Positions 37,201 to 49,760 of a stretch of 64,000 bases of DNA are shown piece after piece; the first letter of the stretch is position 1, and each line of letters starts with the position of its first letter. The notes beneath the pieces are model-generated. The model saw only the letters and a list, made by a program, of their open reading frames with translations, was not told the DNA's origin and searched no databases. Position numbers and translations under genes: made by a program. The DNA lies in the NCBI GenBank assembly GCA_028829895.1, contig CM054177.1:38966564-39030563 (forward strand). The letters are read 5' to 3'. This DNA comes from Sinotaia quadrata (Eukaryota; Mollusca; Gastropoda; Architaenioglossa; Viviparidae).

Positions 37201-39180
37201 GTGTAGAGCATTGTGTACGATCTGTGTTCTACCAGAGTAGAGAGTTATGAATGATCTGAATTGTGCCGCATTATGTATGATCTGTGTTCTACTAGTGCAG
37301 AGTGTTGTGTATGATCTGTGTCCTACCAGTGTAGAGAGCTATGTATACTCTGTGTTCTACTAGTTTAGAGCAGTAGGTGTGATCTGTTTCTACAAGAGTA
37401 GAACATTATATATAATCTGTAGTGGGCCTGTGTAGAGGTTTTTGTATGAACTGTATTCTACCTGTGTAGAGCTTTATCAATGATCTGTCTTGTGCCACAT
37501 ATCAGAACATTAGGTATGATTTGTGTTATACCAGTTTGGAAGGCTATGTATGATCTGTGATCTAAAAGTGTAGAGAGCTACTTATGATCTGTATTCAACC
37601 AGTGTAGAAGTTTATGTTTGATCTGCATTCTACCAGTATAGAGCATTGTGTATGATCTGTGTTCTACCAGTGTAGTCAGCTATGTATGATCTGTATTATA
37701 ACAGTGTAGAGCATTATGAATGATCTGCACAGTGCTGCATATTAGAACATTATGTATGATCTGTGTTCTACCAGTGTAGAATGTTATGTGTGATCAGTGG
37801 TCTACCAGTGTTATGTATGAAAGTGTTTTACTAGTGTAGAAGAGTATGTATGATCTGCATTCTAGCAGAGTAGAGCATTATGTATGATTTGTATTCTACC
37901 AGTGTAGAGCATTATGTATGATCTGTGTTTTACCAGTGTGGAGTGTTATGTATGATCTGTTCTATCCATGTAGAGTGCTATTTATGATCTGTGTTCTACC
38001 AGTGTAGAGTGTTATATATGATCTGTTCTATCAGTGTAGAGTGCTATGTATGATCTCTGTTCTACCAGTTAGAGTATTATGTATGGTCTATGTTCTACCA
38101 GTGTATAGCGCTATGTATGATTTGTGTTCTACCAGTGTAGACAGCTATGTAAGATCTGTGTTCAATCAGTGTAGACAGCTATGTATAATCTGTGTTCTAC
38201 CAGTGTACAGCACTATGCATGATCTGTATTCTACCAGTGTAGAGCATTATGAATGATCTGCATTGCGCCGCATATCAGAACCTTATGTATGATTTGTGTT
38301 CTACCAGTGTAGAGCACTATGTATAAACTGTGTTCTACCCTGTACAGCATAATGTATGATCTGTTCTATCAGTGTGGAGTGCTAAGTATGAACTGTGTTC
38401 TACCAGTGTAGAGAGCTATGTATGATCTGTTACTACAAGAGTGCTTGTATGATATATGTTCTACCAGTGTAGAGTACTATGTATGATCTGCGTTCAACTA
38501 GTGTAGAGCATAACGTATAATCTGTGTTCTATCAGTGTATAAGTCTATGTATGTGTTCTACCAGTGTAGAGCGCTATGTATGATCTGTGTTCTACCAGTG
38601 TAGAGAGTTATGATGATATGTGTTCTACTAGTGTAGAGGGCTATGATGATGTGTGTTCTACTAGCGTAGAGCGCTATGGTGATATGTGTTCTACTAGTGT
38701 AGAGCGCTATGATGATATGTGTTCTACTAGTGTAGAGCGCTAAGGTGATATGTGTTCTACTAGTGTAGAGCGCTAAGGTGATATGTGTTCTACTAGTGTA
38801 GAGCGTTATGTATGATCTGTGCTCCACCAATGAAGAGTGCTATGTATTTTCTGTATTCTACCTGTGTAGAGCGTTATGAATGATCTGTGATGTTTTGCAT
38901 TTCAGAGCGCTCTATCTCGTTATCTGATGTGTTGTGCCGCATGTCAGAGCGCTATGAATTATCTGTGTTGTGCCGCATGTCAGAGCGTTATGAATTATCT
39001 GTGTTGTGCCGCATGTCGGAGCGTTATGAATTATCTGTGTTGTGCCGCATGTCGGAGCGCTATATGTGACCTGTGTTGTGCCAGTGTCTGAACGCCATAT
39101 TGATTTATGTTATGCCATTGTCAGAGTGCTAAAAATGATCAGTGCCGCCTCAGAGCCAACGAGCTCTTAATTATGATTTG
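37201..39180. repeat. ~34-bp satellite, right arm with variant blocks
   Basis: The consensus unit is CTACCAGTGTAGAGCATTAT followed by GTATGATCTGTGTT. Subfamilies are grouped: a CTACTAGTGTAGAGCGCTAT variant at about 38600-38800 and a GTTGTGCCGCATGTCAGAGC variant at about 38920-39065. Block-wise homogeneity indicates local amplification. Open frames here are repeat-derived. Confidence 0.9.
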
Positions 39181-39655
39181 TACTACACCAGTCGCGAGCG
39201 CCGAACATCAATATTATATACAAATTGTCACAGAGCTATAAATCATCTTATTTTGTTTAATGTCAAGGCGCATATAAATATATGTCTCTGTCTCACCCAC
39301 GAAGTTTATGGCAAAGACATAATTTCCCTTTTGTGTAGCGAAGGAATGGGTTGAAACAAGTGCTTAGACAAAAACTGTACAGAGCTCTGACATTAGCAAA
39401 ACTCGTATCATATTTAGCGTTCTAGTATTGGCAAAGCACACATCATATATATAATGCACACGTGTATTTATAGTTGCAATACTAAAACCTGTCACATTCC
39501 TCATTTATTTAGTACATTTTTCAGTTGCAAGAAAGTAAGGGCATATTTACAAGCCTTTCTAAACAATCTTTTACGGTCTGCATACACCATAATTAATTAC
39601 TGTAGGTTATTGCTTGAAATAATCGTTTTGAACTGGAATTAAAAGTATCTGTATA

Positions 39656-39910
39656 AATGTACATTTATTGAAGTACTTATATAAGTGTACAACATTTATG
39701 AAATGAATACTTTTATAAATGTACATTTATTGAAGTACTTATATAAGTGTACAACATTTATGAAATGAATACTTTTATAAATGTACATTTACTGAAGTAA
39801 TTATATAAGTGTACAAGATTTATGAAATGAATACTTTTTATAAATGTACATTTACTGAAGTAATTATATAAGTGTACAACATTTATGAAATGAATACTTT
39901 TATAAATGCA
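39656..39910. repeat. 62-bp tandem repeat, four copies
   Basis: Nearly identical units contain GAAGTACTTATATAAGTGTA followed by CAACATTTATGAAATGAATA. The TATATAAGTGTA core is partly palindromic. Confidence 0.9.
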
Positions 39911-40187
39911 CATTTAATCAATAGGTACTGCACAATGTCTGCAGCAGCCAATGCTCTCGGATACCAGTGTCTTTTATTCCATGGATAAGAAAAAATAGCA
40001 AAAATATCAACAACAAAAAAAGCATATTTAATTGTCAGCCTGGGAGGAAATACAATTTTGTGAATGACCGATGTCCAAGTACTATATTAATAAGCCGTCA
40101 CTGGTCCCCAAACTATCTTTGTGTCGTTGCTAGAATACTCACCTCTTTTCAAAATTAAAATTATTCCTATTTAAAGGTGGTGAGAAA

Positions 40188-40435
40188 AACAATCGAATTT
40201 CACAATTACTACAGTAGTGAGATTTAATTCTAATTCTAAGGGACACTTAGTCTACATGTAGGCCTATTAAAACAGTCGTTTTCAAACTTTAGTTTATAAA
40301 ATACTATTTAAAAATCGAATTTCACAATTAATGTAGTAGTGAGATTTGATCCTAATTGATTCTAAGGGACACTTAGTCTACATGTAGGCCTATTAAAACA
40401 GTCGTTTTTAAACTTTATAAAATTCTATTTAATTG
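40188..40435. repeat. ~122-bp tandem duplication
   Basis: Two copies share TCGAATTTCACAATTA, TTCTAAGGGACACTTAGTCT and ACATGTAGGCCTATTAAAAC. The right copy is slightly rearranged at its 3' end. Confidence 0.85.
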
Positions 40436-41295
40436 TTTAAAAAATTAATATTAAATGTCAAACTTTCAAATGTGGCGCTATTTTGTTGTTTGTTTAAACA
40501 AACTAATACATGCAAACACCTCAAACAGAATTTTAAAAAAAAAAAAACGCAGATAAGAACGATTGCAAATAACGGGCATGCTAGGAAAATTGAAGTGAAT
40601 ATCTCGACTACGCCTGCTCGGTTTTAATATAGCCAGGCGTCATGACGACGTGGACAGCTTTGCCTGACTTTATTTCGTGGTACCTTTGTTTGAATGGGTT
40701 ATCACATTTCCTCTCAGTGCGTGTATGAGTCATTTAATAAACACCTAGGAAACCATGTGACTTCCGTGTATTTTGTGTCTGGCTGGTTTTGATAATGTAC
40801 ACTCTACATTTTCATTTTTTTCTGTGATAAAACACTTTTCATTTATCAACTACCATAATGTAAAAAAGGCTTTTGACACAAATCAATACAACAAATCCTA
40901 TATTCTTATTCTAGCGTTACTTTTTACAACCGAACACATACACACATACATGCGCGGCATAATAGTAGTGCCTGCAATAATATTCAAACCAGAATACTAA
41001 ATAGAAAATATGAATAACTTAGGAATCTAAATGTTTAATTTGAATAAAGCAAATTCCACACATCCCCTCAACAGACTGAAAGCTTATTTAGCGACTAGGA
41101 CAGTCTGTTACTTTTATCTTTAGGACAGTAGCAGTAAAAGGTTATTAGCAGAACACACACAAGTGTGGGGAGATATTATCTTTTGCTATCTTGTTTGCAT
41201 GTACTCAAAAGGAGAGCACAAGCTCAAGCATGTTAGATATGTACTTAGTCAATCACAGCTTACATGACATCAGTGCCAGGTTCATAATATAGCAC

Positions 41296-41422
41296 TCAAA
41301 TTATCAACAGAAATAAATCCCACAAACAAACTGAAACACGAGTACCCAAACACATGACACGTGACAAGTCTTTAAAAGTAGTGTCAACCACAACGGTTAA
41401 AGATGTCTCGACTACTCGGCCA
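41296..41422 (-). repeat. Possible tRNA-derived SINE
   Basis: On the minus strand TGGCCGAGTAGTCGAG (41422-41407) closely resembles the A-box region of tRNA-Leu/Ser. About 75 nt downstream GGGTACTCGTGTTTC resembles a degenerate B box. The spacing fits a tRNA-derived SINE head with a long variable region. No second copy was found in the window and no tail motif is defined, so the call is tentative. Confidence 0.3.
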
Positions 41423-42309
41423 TGAAGTGATATGTACCTGTAAATGAAATAAGAGGGAATTAAGGATGGCAATAAGTTTAGACTTATCAAGTACCAAAGT
41501 GAATGCCTCAAACGTTTAACTGTTTGCGAAACAATTCGTATTCAAGTTTCCACCGTACCATCCGTCCAAATATTTCACGTTTCTTGGTCAGCGCATTCAG
41601 GATTCGACCAACGAACCACTACAAGAAGACCAAATGCGTGCATAAGTACTGGAACTTATATGTTATTTTATTAAAAACTGTATAACTATAGTTACTCCAA
41701 ATAAAAAAGAATGAAAAAATTAAACAAAATAAAATGCATATATTTTGAATAAAATCAAACTGCAAGTTTAGTGGTTGTACTCGAATCAACATGGTTATCA
41801 CCACTTAGTCCAATACACGGCACTGATTTGTATTATATCGAAAATAATCATGATTGTTTTAATTATCCTGTAATTCATGTCAAACAATTGTGTGTATATA
41901 TATAGAGAGCTTTATACAGCAGTATGTAACCCTTTGTAGTTGGCAGACAATGCAAGTTAAGTCAGTTCATCGTTTTTTGCTGGATGGTACAACTGATATC
42001 ACAAAAACATCAATAAAATATAATTCGTGTGTGTTCTATTATTCTGTGTATATATGCACAGACATTCTAAAACTTTTATTCACATACAAGAGTATTGTTT
42101 CTGGGTTTATCATTCAGTAGCAAACGGTGTACTGTAATGTCAACTTGGATTGAAAATGTATAGTGATTAGCAGTTATTAAAATCTCAATCTTACATTTTA
42201 TATATTTTTTTAAAGTTTGAGGTCTAAACCACTAATTACTATTATACATGTGAAATTTATTAATGGATGGTAACATAATAATGCAGACTATTCTTATCCA
42301 AAACAAGTG

Positions 42310-42595
42310 ATTTATAAATAAACGCTCAACGTGCTTGATCTTGTCAACACTGATTGGTTGACAGCTGTTTGTTTTTAATAAGTTGTTCCACTAATTACGT
42401 CCTTGAGCTTGTAAGTCTACACTGATTGGTTGACTGATATTGTTTTTAATAAGTTGTTCCACTAATAACATTCTTGAGCTTGTAGTCTACACTGATTGGT
42501 TGACTGTTGTATTTTTTTAATAAGTTGTTCCACTAATAATGTGTTTGGGCTTGTAGTCTAGTTTCATTGCTTGACTTATTAATGACTGGTTGCTC
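42310..42595. repeat. ~70-bp tandem repeat, four copies
   Basis: Units share CTACACTGATTGGTTGACTG and AATAAGTTGTTCCACTAATA. They are moderately diverged. Confidence 0.85.
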
Positions 42596-42639
42596 TACTA
42601 ATTACGTGAAGCTAAAAGTACGTACAAAGACCCCCTTCA

Positions 42640-43560
42640 CCCCACCCCCGCCCCAACCTAAAATACAAGAATTAATTTGAGAGCCGTTATAAAGAGACAG
42701 CAACCAAAGCCACCAGCTAAATCTTGCAATTGGTGCAAAGTTTATTTTCACCGAGAATCCCGCTCCTCGATACATCATACGCCACACTCCATGCACCATA
42801 GGCCTACGTTATGTGCGCAACGAGTGCGACTTTCTCAGAACTCAAATGTTTCAGTTAACAAAATAGTTTCAGTTTCAAATTATTGGTACTGACTAATACT
42901 TTTCTTCTTTTTCACACATTTAAAAAGTAGCTGATCTGTCATGGGTTACCAGTCATGATTCTAGTTCTCCGTCCAAAGCAGGCAAAATAGGGTGACAAGC
43001 ACACGCCCTCCTAGACTCGCCAGCACACCGACCAACCTAAATACCCCGGTTTCCCTGGACTCGGCCTCTCAAGAGCAAACAAGCCATATCAGGCGGGCTC
43101 TGGGCCTATAAAGCACTAAATCATTGGGGAAAACACACGGTATGACAAACTCAGTAATAAATACCGCAATATCGTTGCGGCTGCACAGGGCAACCTACCC
43201 CAGGTTACCCCCGAACCTACCCGGATGAACTGATAAGAGAAACCGCGTGCGTGCAGGCAGGTGTTTTAAGGGGGGGTGGGGTAGTTTTTACAGGAGAGAA
43301 GGGAATGCTTGGTTTCTAGAGTAAATGTACTAATTGCATGGCCTAGTTGTTGCCGACACCACCCTTCCACTCATCCTCTCCCCACCCCAAACAAGGATTT
43401 GATTTGGAGAATAAAATGCAATGTCACATTTAAGTTACTTATAAGTAGTCTGCCAACCACGTGCTCACACACAAGTAACCAAGAGTTACAATAGGGATGA
43501 AACTGGCTGAGCAAACAAAGTTATCAGGATGGGTGGGGGCGGTGAAAGACGAAACTATTT
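42640..43560. other. GC-richer block in intron 1, unidentified
   Basis: CpG-containing, C-rich sequence (for example 42980-43260) stands out from the AT-rich intron. It carries no recognised domain. ATGAACTGATAAGAG at 43225-43239, followed shortly by CCGCG, also occurs at 11433-11454, which suggests a dispersed repeat. A poly-G tract is at 43270-43282. Confidence 0.3.
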
Positions 43561-46424
43561 CACAACGCAGCAAAACTGAATCAATCAAGCTGCCTATCGT
43601 TAGCAGTTTCTACTATTCTAAGTGCTAGAAATCCTTTTCGTGACGGGTTTTCTTGTCATTATTTCCAGTTAAATCAGTATAATTTAAAATTAACTAAAAG
43701 TGCTTACAAACTTAAAAGAAAAGACTTGTTATTGGTGTATGTATGTGCCAGAATCTAAGGGGCAAAACAAGAGAAAAAGTAACAAATTCTGCTAGGGTAG
43801 AAAAATCACATTAATGCAAGTCAAACATTATATATTTATTTATGTATGTGCTATTTCTTGATAGACAGTGCACATGATCAATACTGTTTAATTCTACTCA
43901 CTGGGCTGGTAGGAGAGATTTGAATCAAATTGACTGTGTGTGTGTGTATATCTATGAAATTACTTTAGAGCTTTTTCCTAAACTATTGCTTCAAATCATG
44001 AACCAAATATGTATAGTCAGAATTAATTTTGCTCATTGTAAAAAAATAATAAATAAAGTATAATAATTTTAAAATGGAGAAAATTGATGTCATAGACATA
44101 AAATTAACAGACAAAAATATCAGAAATGTGACTATGAAAAATTTATAAAATATTTGTTTCTATTTATAATAAACTCTAAGCACCAGATTACACATTTATT
44201 TTAAGAATTATTTCTGAATGATATATGCAATAGAAAACAGAAAATAATAATCAGAAGAGAAAAAAGAGCACACTAGACTTCAAAATTACAAATGAAAACA
44301 AGTCATCAATGAAAATGCATTATCCTTTAATCTGTAAATTGATCAATTTGAGCACAGAAATACGAGAATAACAGAACACTACTCGTACAATAGTAGAGTT
44401 AAAGCTTATAATCTTGAGAGGAAACCAAACCATGAGCCTCTCAAGTATGAAGTTAATCTCTGCACCATCTCTTGCTTGATGTACCATTGCTGAGTGTATA
44501 TATTGGAACTTATAATTACCTGCTTTTTTAAACAGTACAAAAAAAATCTAAGAATTAAATTATGTAACCATGAATGTAAGCACAAACATGCAAATATAAC
44601 TTTATTCATTACTTGTGTGATATTTTTTCCTGTTATTCCTTACCACCACCATAATCTTATTATTAAAGCATACCATATAGCATATGCAGAGTACAATCTA
44701 CTGCCACCAATTGAAGAAATTAGAATCTGTGGGAAAGTTGGTGAAAATATATTTTGTTAAATTTAAAAGAGAGGACACAAGAGAAAATCTGTGTAAGAAA
44801 ATGTATAAAACTATAATAAAACAAAGAAAGTTATTTTGACTTTCCAAAAGTAGTTGATTATTTATAATTATTTATTATTAAATATTATATGGGATTAATT
44901 TCAATAGTGAATGAAAAATTATATAATACTACAAGAAATTACATTCTCAGTAAAAATATTAGAAACTAATGTCTATTACTCTCTATAGGCATTTCCTGAT
45001 AGCTCCTATAAACATGTAGGAGACTAACTGTATTTGGTTTATTAAACCATTTCTTTAAAAAAATCCTTGAGTCTCTAATAAAATACATGTATACAAAATA
45101 AAACCTCCCAAACAATAAAACATATCCTGTTTAAGAATCTATCACTTGTATCAAAAATGTTATTAAGGTTGCACTGTCATAAATTCTTTCCTATTTAATA
45201 TCTTAGTCTCTTAACTGCTATCATAAACACTTAGCATCAATGAATGATTATCGAAAAGGCACACCTTTGACTTAACTGATTTTGAAATAATTAATAAGCA
45301 TTTATGGATATTAGTTTTTTTTTTTTATTACTCACAGTTAGTCACATATTGCTATAAGCTAACTCAATGGTAACCCTTTCACTTGAGAATTATGTTCCTG
45401 TACAAAATTAATCAAATTATTATTGTTATTTATTTTTTACAAATATGAAGTGGAAAAACAGCTTTTAAAAAATTTTAAAACTGAAAATTAGTTTATTAAA
45501 CTTTTAATTCTTCATGTAGCAGAGAACCCACTATTCACTGCAATATACCAGTTTCTTGCATGAAAAACAGATTAATTTTTAAAAGGTACATAATTTTGGA
45601 ACTAAAAGTAAAATAATGTATTATTGAGAACTAAATAATTTAATCAACCTTTTGACTTTGCCACAATACAGGATAAGCACTTGTAAAATCATAAATAAAA
45701 ACCTCTGCCTTATGGATGATGGTGAGATTTAAATCATTTTTTTACTTGATTTCTTTAAAAAAAAATGATCATATAAATATAACATCTCTATTTCTCATTT
45801 TTCTGGCAGAGTCCCAATCATGGTTCAAGTCATACATGGATGACAAACTACAGATATTATCTACATGGCAAAAACTCCAATCTAGGCCACATCAACAAGC
45901 TGTGTTGAGTAGTGGGATGAAATCACAAAGCTATCCTAACATTGTGATTTCATTTATTAAACTGAAATCCTAAAATTCCTTTTTCAATGACCATATACAT
46001 TAGTTTAATTAGCCACAGTTTGTACAAATCAATTTCTTATTTCTACTATTTATTTTACATGATATGCTAATATTTCAGCATTTTTTATTTAATATTTGAA
46101 AATTTATTTCCATAATTAACAAAGTACATGTACAAATTTTCAAGTTCTCTCTCCTACTCTGATTTTTCTGGAAAAAATTTAGGAAGAACCAATGCACCTG
46201 TTAACTCCATGCATGTAGTCATTTCATTCATATTTCTAAAACCTTTTCTCCAACATTTGTTGATGTGTATTCTATATAAAATAAATATTCCACTCAGAAC
46301 ATGAGGCAAGAGTGAATCACACATCTTCAAAGACCAAATCAACAAATAGATGCAACATCACAATAAATAATTGTTCATAATTTCTATAATCAATCATATA
46401 TCTTCTATTTTTGATCAATTATTA

Positions 46425-46580
46425 AGCACAATTGCTGAACAATCATTAGCCTTAAAATTGATGATCAATCATTAGCCTGAATTTCTGATCATTCATTAGT
46501 CTTAATAGGTGATCAATCATCAGCCTCAATTGGTGATCAATCTTTAGTCTCAATTGGTGATCAATCATTAGTCTCAACTG
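46425..46580. repeat. 24-bp minisatellite
   Basis: Six or so units of GATCAATCATTAGTCTCAAT plus TGGT, some diverged. Confidence 0.85.
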
Positions 46581-47083
46581 TAGAAGATAATTCAAGGAAG
46601 AGGTATGACCAACAAAGAACAATCTTTAAACACCTTACACCACACTTTTTTATTTAAAGTATTTTTCATAGCATTTCAATAGCAAATGATTTTACAGTTT
46701 TGCTCTATAGATATATATTGACCAGTCATGAGTTGTTTAAAAACAACTAATTTTTATAAATTTATTGACAAATAAATAAATTTCTTTTCTTAACATTAGA
46801 TACTTTTATTATTTATTTCAGAAAACAGAACAAAAGCCTGAGCTTTTCTAGTAAGAGTTTCTTCAAGAGCAGTCTTGAAGAAATCATAAGATTCACAAGC
46901 TTAACTGCATCATGTTACTTCATGCAACTGCCTGGGAATGTTTATTTTACTTTTTACAGATTCATTTTACACTTTCTAGCTAGGTCTTAAATTGTATTAT
47001 ACATCATTTTAATCCTTCTGAATTTATCTATCAATACCTCTCATTTACAATGACAATTATTATGAATATTATGCATTCCTCAC

Positions 47084-47215
47084 CCAATGACTGGCTGAGC
47101 ATAGTGTGGTGTGCATTTCTGACTTGCAATCAACACCTCAATATCAGTCTCTCATCCAATGACTGGCTGAGCATAGTGTGGTGTGCATTTCTGACTTGCA
47201 ATCAACACCTCAATT
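47084..47215. repeat. 72-bp tandem duplication
   Basis: CCAATGACTGGCTGAGCATA and the following 40 bp are repeated 72 bp later with almost no change, so this is a recent duplication. Confidence 0.9.
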
Positions 47216-49419
47216 ATGCAATATAATTTCCAGTAGCCATCTCTCACCTTGACTAACTGAGATGGTATGCAGTTTCAAGCCTTTAACATTAAGCCCTCAG
47301 TGGCATAACTTACTAATGCAAAGCTTCTAAGACTTACACTGTTTACAGGTGTGACAGAGTACGATATATCTATATAAATTAGTTTTTCTCATTTCTTTAT
47401 ACTTACAGTTCTGCACATACTATCATGTAAAATTAAGTAATTCATTTCATTATTTAGAGGTAGCTTCACCTATGAAAAAAAATTAGCTTTGAGAGTCTGT
47501 GACCATAACGGCATAAAATTAAGAGCAAATAATTAGACTTAATCTTAATGTGCATATTACCCTTTCAGTGCAGAGATTTAAAAAAAAAAACTCTCCAAAA
47601 ACATGTAACTTAATTTTAGCAATAAGATGTGAAAAGTGTAAGCCTATAAGCTTAAGTTACTAAGTAATAAATATCCAAGTAGAAATTACATAAACAATTA
47701 TAATTATAAATCGAAACATATTCAAAGGGAAGTAAATCATAAAGATAATGTAAAGTAGGAAATTAAATAAGTCAGTAGAGGTTTCATCCCTTAGTGCAAA
47801 AGAATCCCTGAACGGGTATATAATTATGTATGTCAAACTGTAGACTATGTTGAGTTATTTCTGTTCTATTATTCTGTTCTGGTTTTATACCAATAAAACT
47901 ATTATCAGTAAAATATTACAATAAAAATTTCAAATCTTCAGGAAAGGAATTAATATGTTTTTGATAAATTAAATTTTAAAAAAAATCTAAATTTGACTTT
48001 TAATAAGTAGTCCAGAACACTATCGTTGCTTTCAGTTCTGCCTACCTAAATTCTCCTATTATTTTTTTAAAATAATGTATTCTAGCTATTATATTATATA
48101 TTGAAGACTGTTAAACTATGATCTCTAAGCTGATAACAGGGCTTGGAATAATTAGTAACAAAAAAACATATTTTTAAAAATTAAAATAACTGAGTAGAAT
48201 ATTTTCTTCTTTATCCTGCAAACTTAGCTAGTAATAGTATTTAGTAAAGTTATATTAATAATAAAGTGCTTAAAGTTATAAAATCTCTAAGAATGTTATA
48301 ATATTTATACATAAAATACACATGGTCTTTATGTAAACTAATACAGATAACAACACAATATTAATTCACATGTAAAATGACAATATACAAATTACAATAC
48401 TGTATTCAATATTTTATAAATAAATCTAGAATTTTGTAAGTAAAAATAGTTCTACTAATCTTAAACTTATTAGTATTACTAGTACTACTAATAGAAACCA
48501 CTACTGTGTAGTAATTTGCACTATATTAAATAATATTGAAAGCTAGTGAGATAATTCAGTTCATCAGAGTTAGCAGTAGAGTGGAGTTTATTCTGCCCAT
48601 TAGAAAAATTCCATTGATCAATATTATTATAAAAACATTAGTGACATTAAATCTGGTGAAATAATGGGGAATTCTACTTTTAACTAATGAACAAGAATTA
48701 AAAATAATAAAACAAAATCAAAGTCTGTTAATATATGAAAAACTAAACAGATTTACAATGGGAGAATAAGGGCTGATAATCCATTACTCATGCAAAGGAG
48801 ATAGAAACGTCAACATTTACTACTACATATACTACTAGTACTACATACTAGTCGTTCAGCTGAACATTATTTGCATCAATGATATTGTGATAAAACATAC
48901 ACTGTACATACACCTTGTAGACTTAATTTAATAGAGACTAAATTAAAAGTAACACTTGTTGAAATTAAAGCCCGCAGAGTGTTTAGGAACATCCTAAATT
49001 TGCACCTAAGAAAATATAAATTCTAATACTAGTAATAGTAATAGTAATACTAATACTACTTTACTAGTATATAGTAATAGTTTCAGTGGGGACGATCACT
49101 ACGTTTTTTCGTTTGGATAAGGAATTCCTCAAACAATATCTCACAATTCTAATCACTAAAAGGACTGGATAAAGTGTTTACCTAATGACCTTAAAGTGCA
49201 TTACTCGCATGCAGTCTTGAAGTCTATGCATGGATGTCAACAACAGTCAATTCTCCTGAAGTGACTGATAATATAAACTTGTCAAATGTGTTCAACTTTT
49301 GTAATCCAAAGAAGTCAAACTTTGTTACTGTCATTGCATCCTACTAATTCCAAAAAGAAAGAAAAGTCACAAAACATAAATTAAACACCCGAGTTTTCTA
49401 TTTAAAATAAATTACGTAC

Positions 49420-49534
49420 CATTAACTTCTTCGGTTCCTTCTGTGAGAATGTCTTTAGTCAAGTTAGTGAGATTTGATAGTTGGCCTGTCAGTGAGGAAA
49501 CGCTGTCGCCAAGACTTCTGCTTAGCCAAGCCAT
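49420..49534 (-). CDS. TRIP11/GMAP-210 exon 1 (start codon, ALPS motif)
   Basis: TRIP11 (GMAP-210) is a long coiled-coil golgin of the cis-Golgi that captures highly curved vesicles through its N-terminus and supports cilia and Golgi traffic. The ATG at 49534 sits in a good context (GCCATGG). The exon encodes exactly 38 codons plus one base before the GTACGT donor. The peptide opens MAWLSRSLGDSVSSLTGQLS and ends ...LTKDILTEGTEEVN. SLTGQ-S-N and TKD-L-EGTEEV are hallmark residues of this family's first exon. The Ser/Thr/Gly-rich, almost uncharged face with bulky residues at positions 3, 4, 8, 12, 15, 19, 22 and 25 fits an ALPS amphipathic helix. It appears shorter at the N-terminus than the vertebrate form, with a small insertion after QLSN (comparison from memory). 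Codons after the donor come from 32203-32279. Confidence 0.92.
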
Positions 49535-49760
49535 GGCATTTCTAGTATGTGCTAACCACCCTCTGTCGCATAAAAATTCTGAATACCATTATTGATTAGT
49601 AAATATAAGTCCTCCTACAAAAGTTATAGGTAAAATGATGTGATCACTAACTACAAACTTAAACTGCCAACACGACGACAACCATCTTGACATTTGACGT
49701 GTCTTGCGCATGTGCAACAATGAAAGGGAGCGCACTGGTAAATATTGATATCCTACGAAA
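49535..49760 (-). promoter_or_regulatory. TRIP11 5' UTR and probable core promoter
   Basis: The sequence immediately upstream of the TRIP11 start codon. It contains TGCGCATGTGCA at 49705-49716, one mismatch from the NRF1 palindrome (YGCGCAYGCGCR), a common proximal site in housekeeping promoters. No TATA box stands out at a fixed distance, consistent with a TATA-less promoter. The transcription start is not determinable. Confidence 0.4.

Larger units (their letters stand above)
32280..49419 (-). other. TRIP11 intron 1 (17,140 bp)
   Basis: A very long first intron from the GTACGT donor at 49419 to the TTTTCAG acceptor at 32280. It contains the 34-bp satellite interrupted by a hAT remnant, several short tandem duplications, and large stretches (about 43600-46400 and 47220-49400) of AT-rich sequence in which no exon or element could be recognised. 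A block of GC-richer sequence lies at 42640-43560. Confidence 0.8.

Noticed and set aside
38558..38830. 90-codon frame with repeated ALYTSRTHI blocks
   Set aside because: It is a translation of the 33-bp variant of the satellite; the periodicity, not selection, keeps it open.
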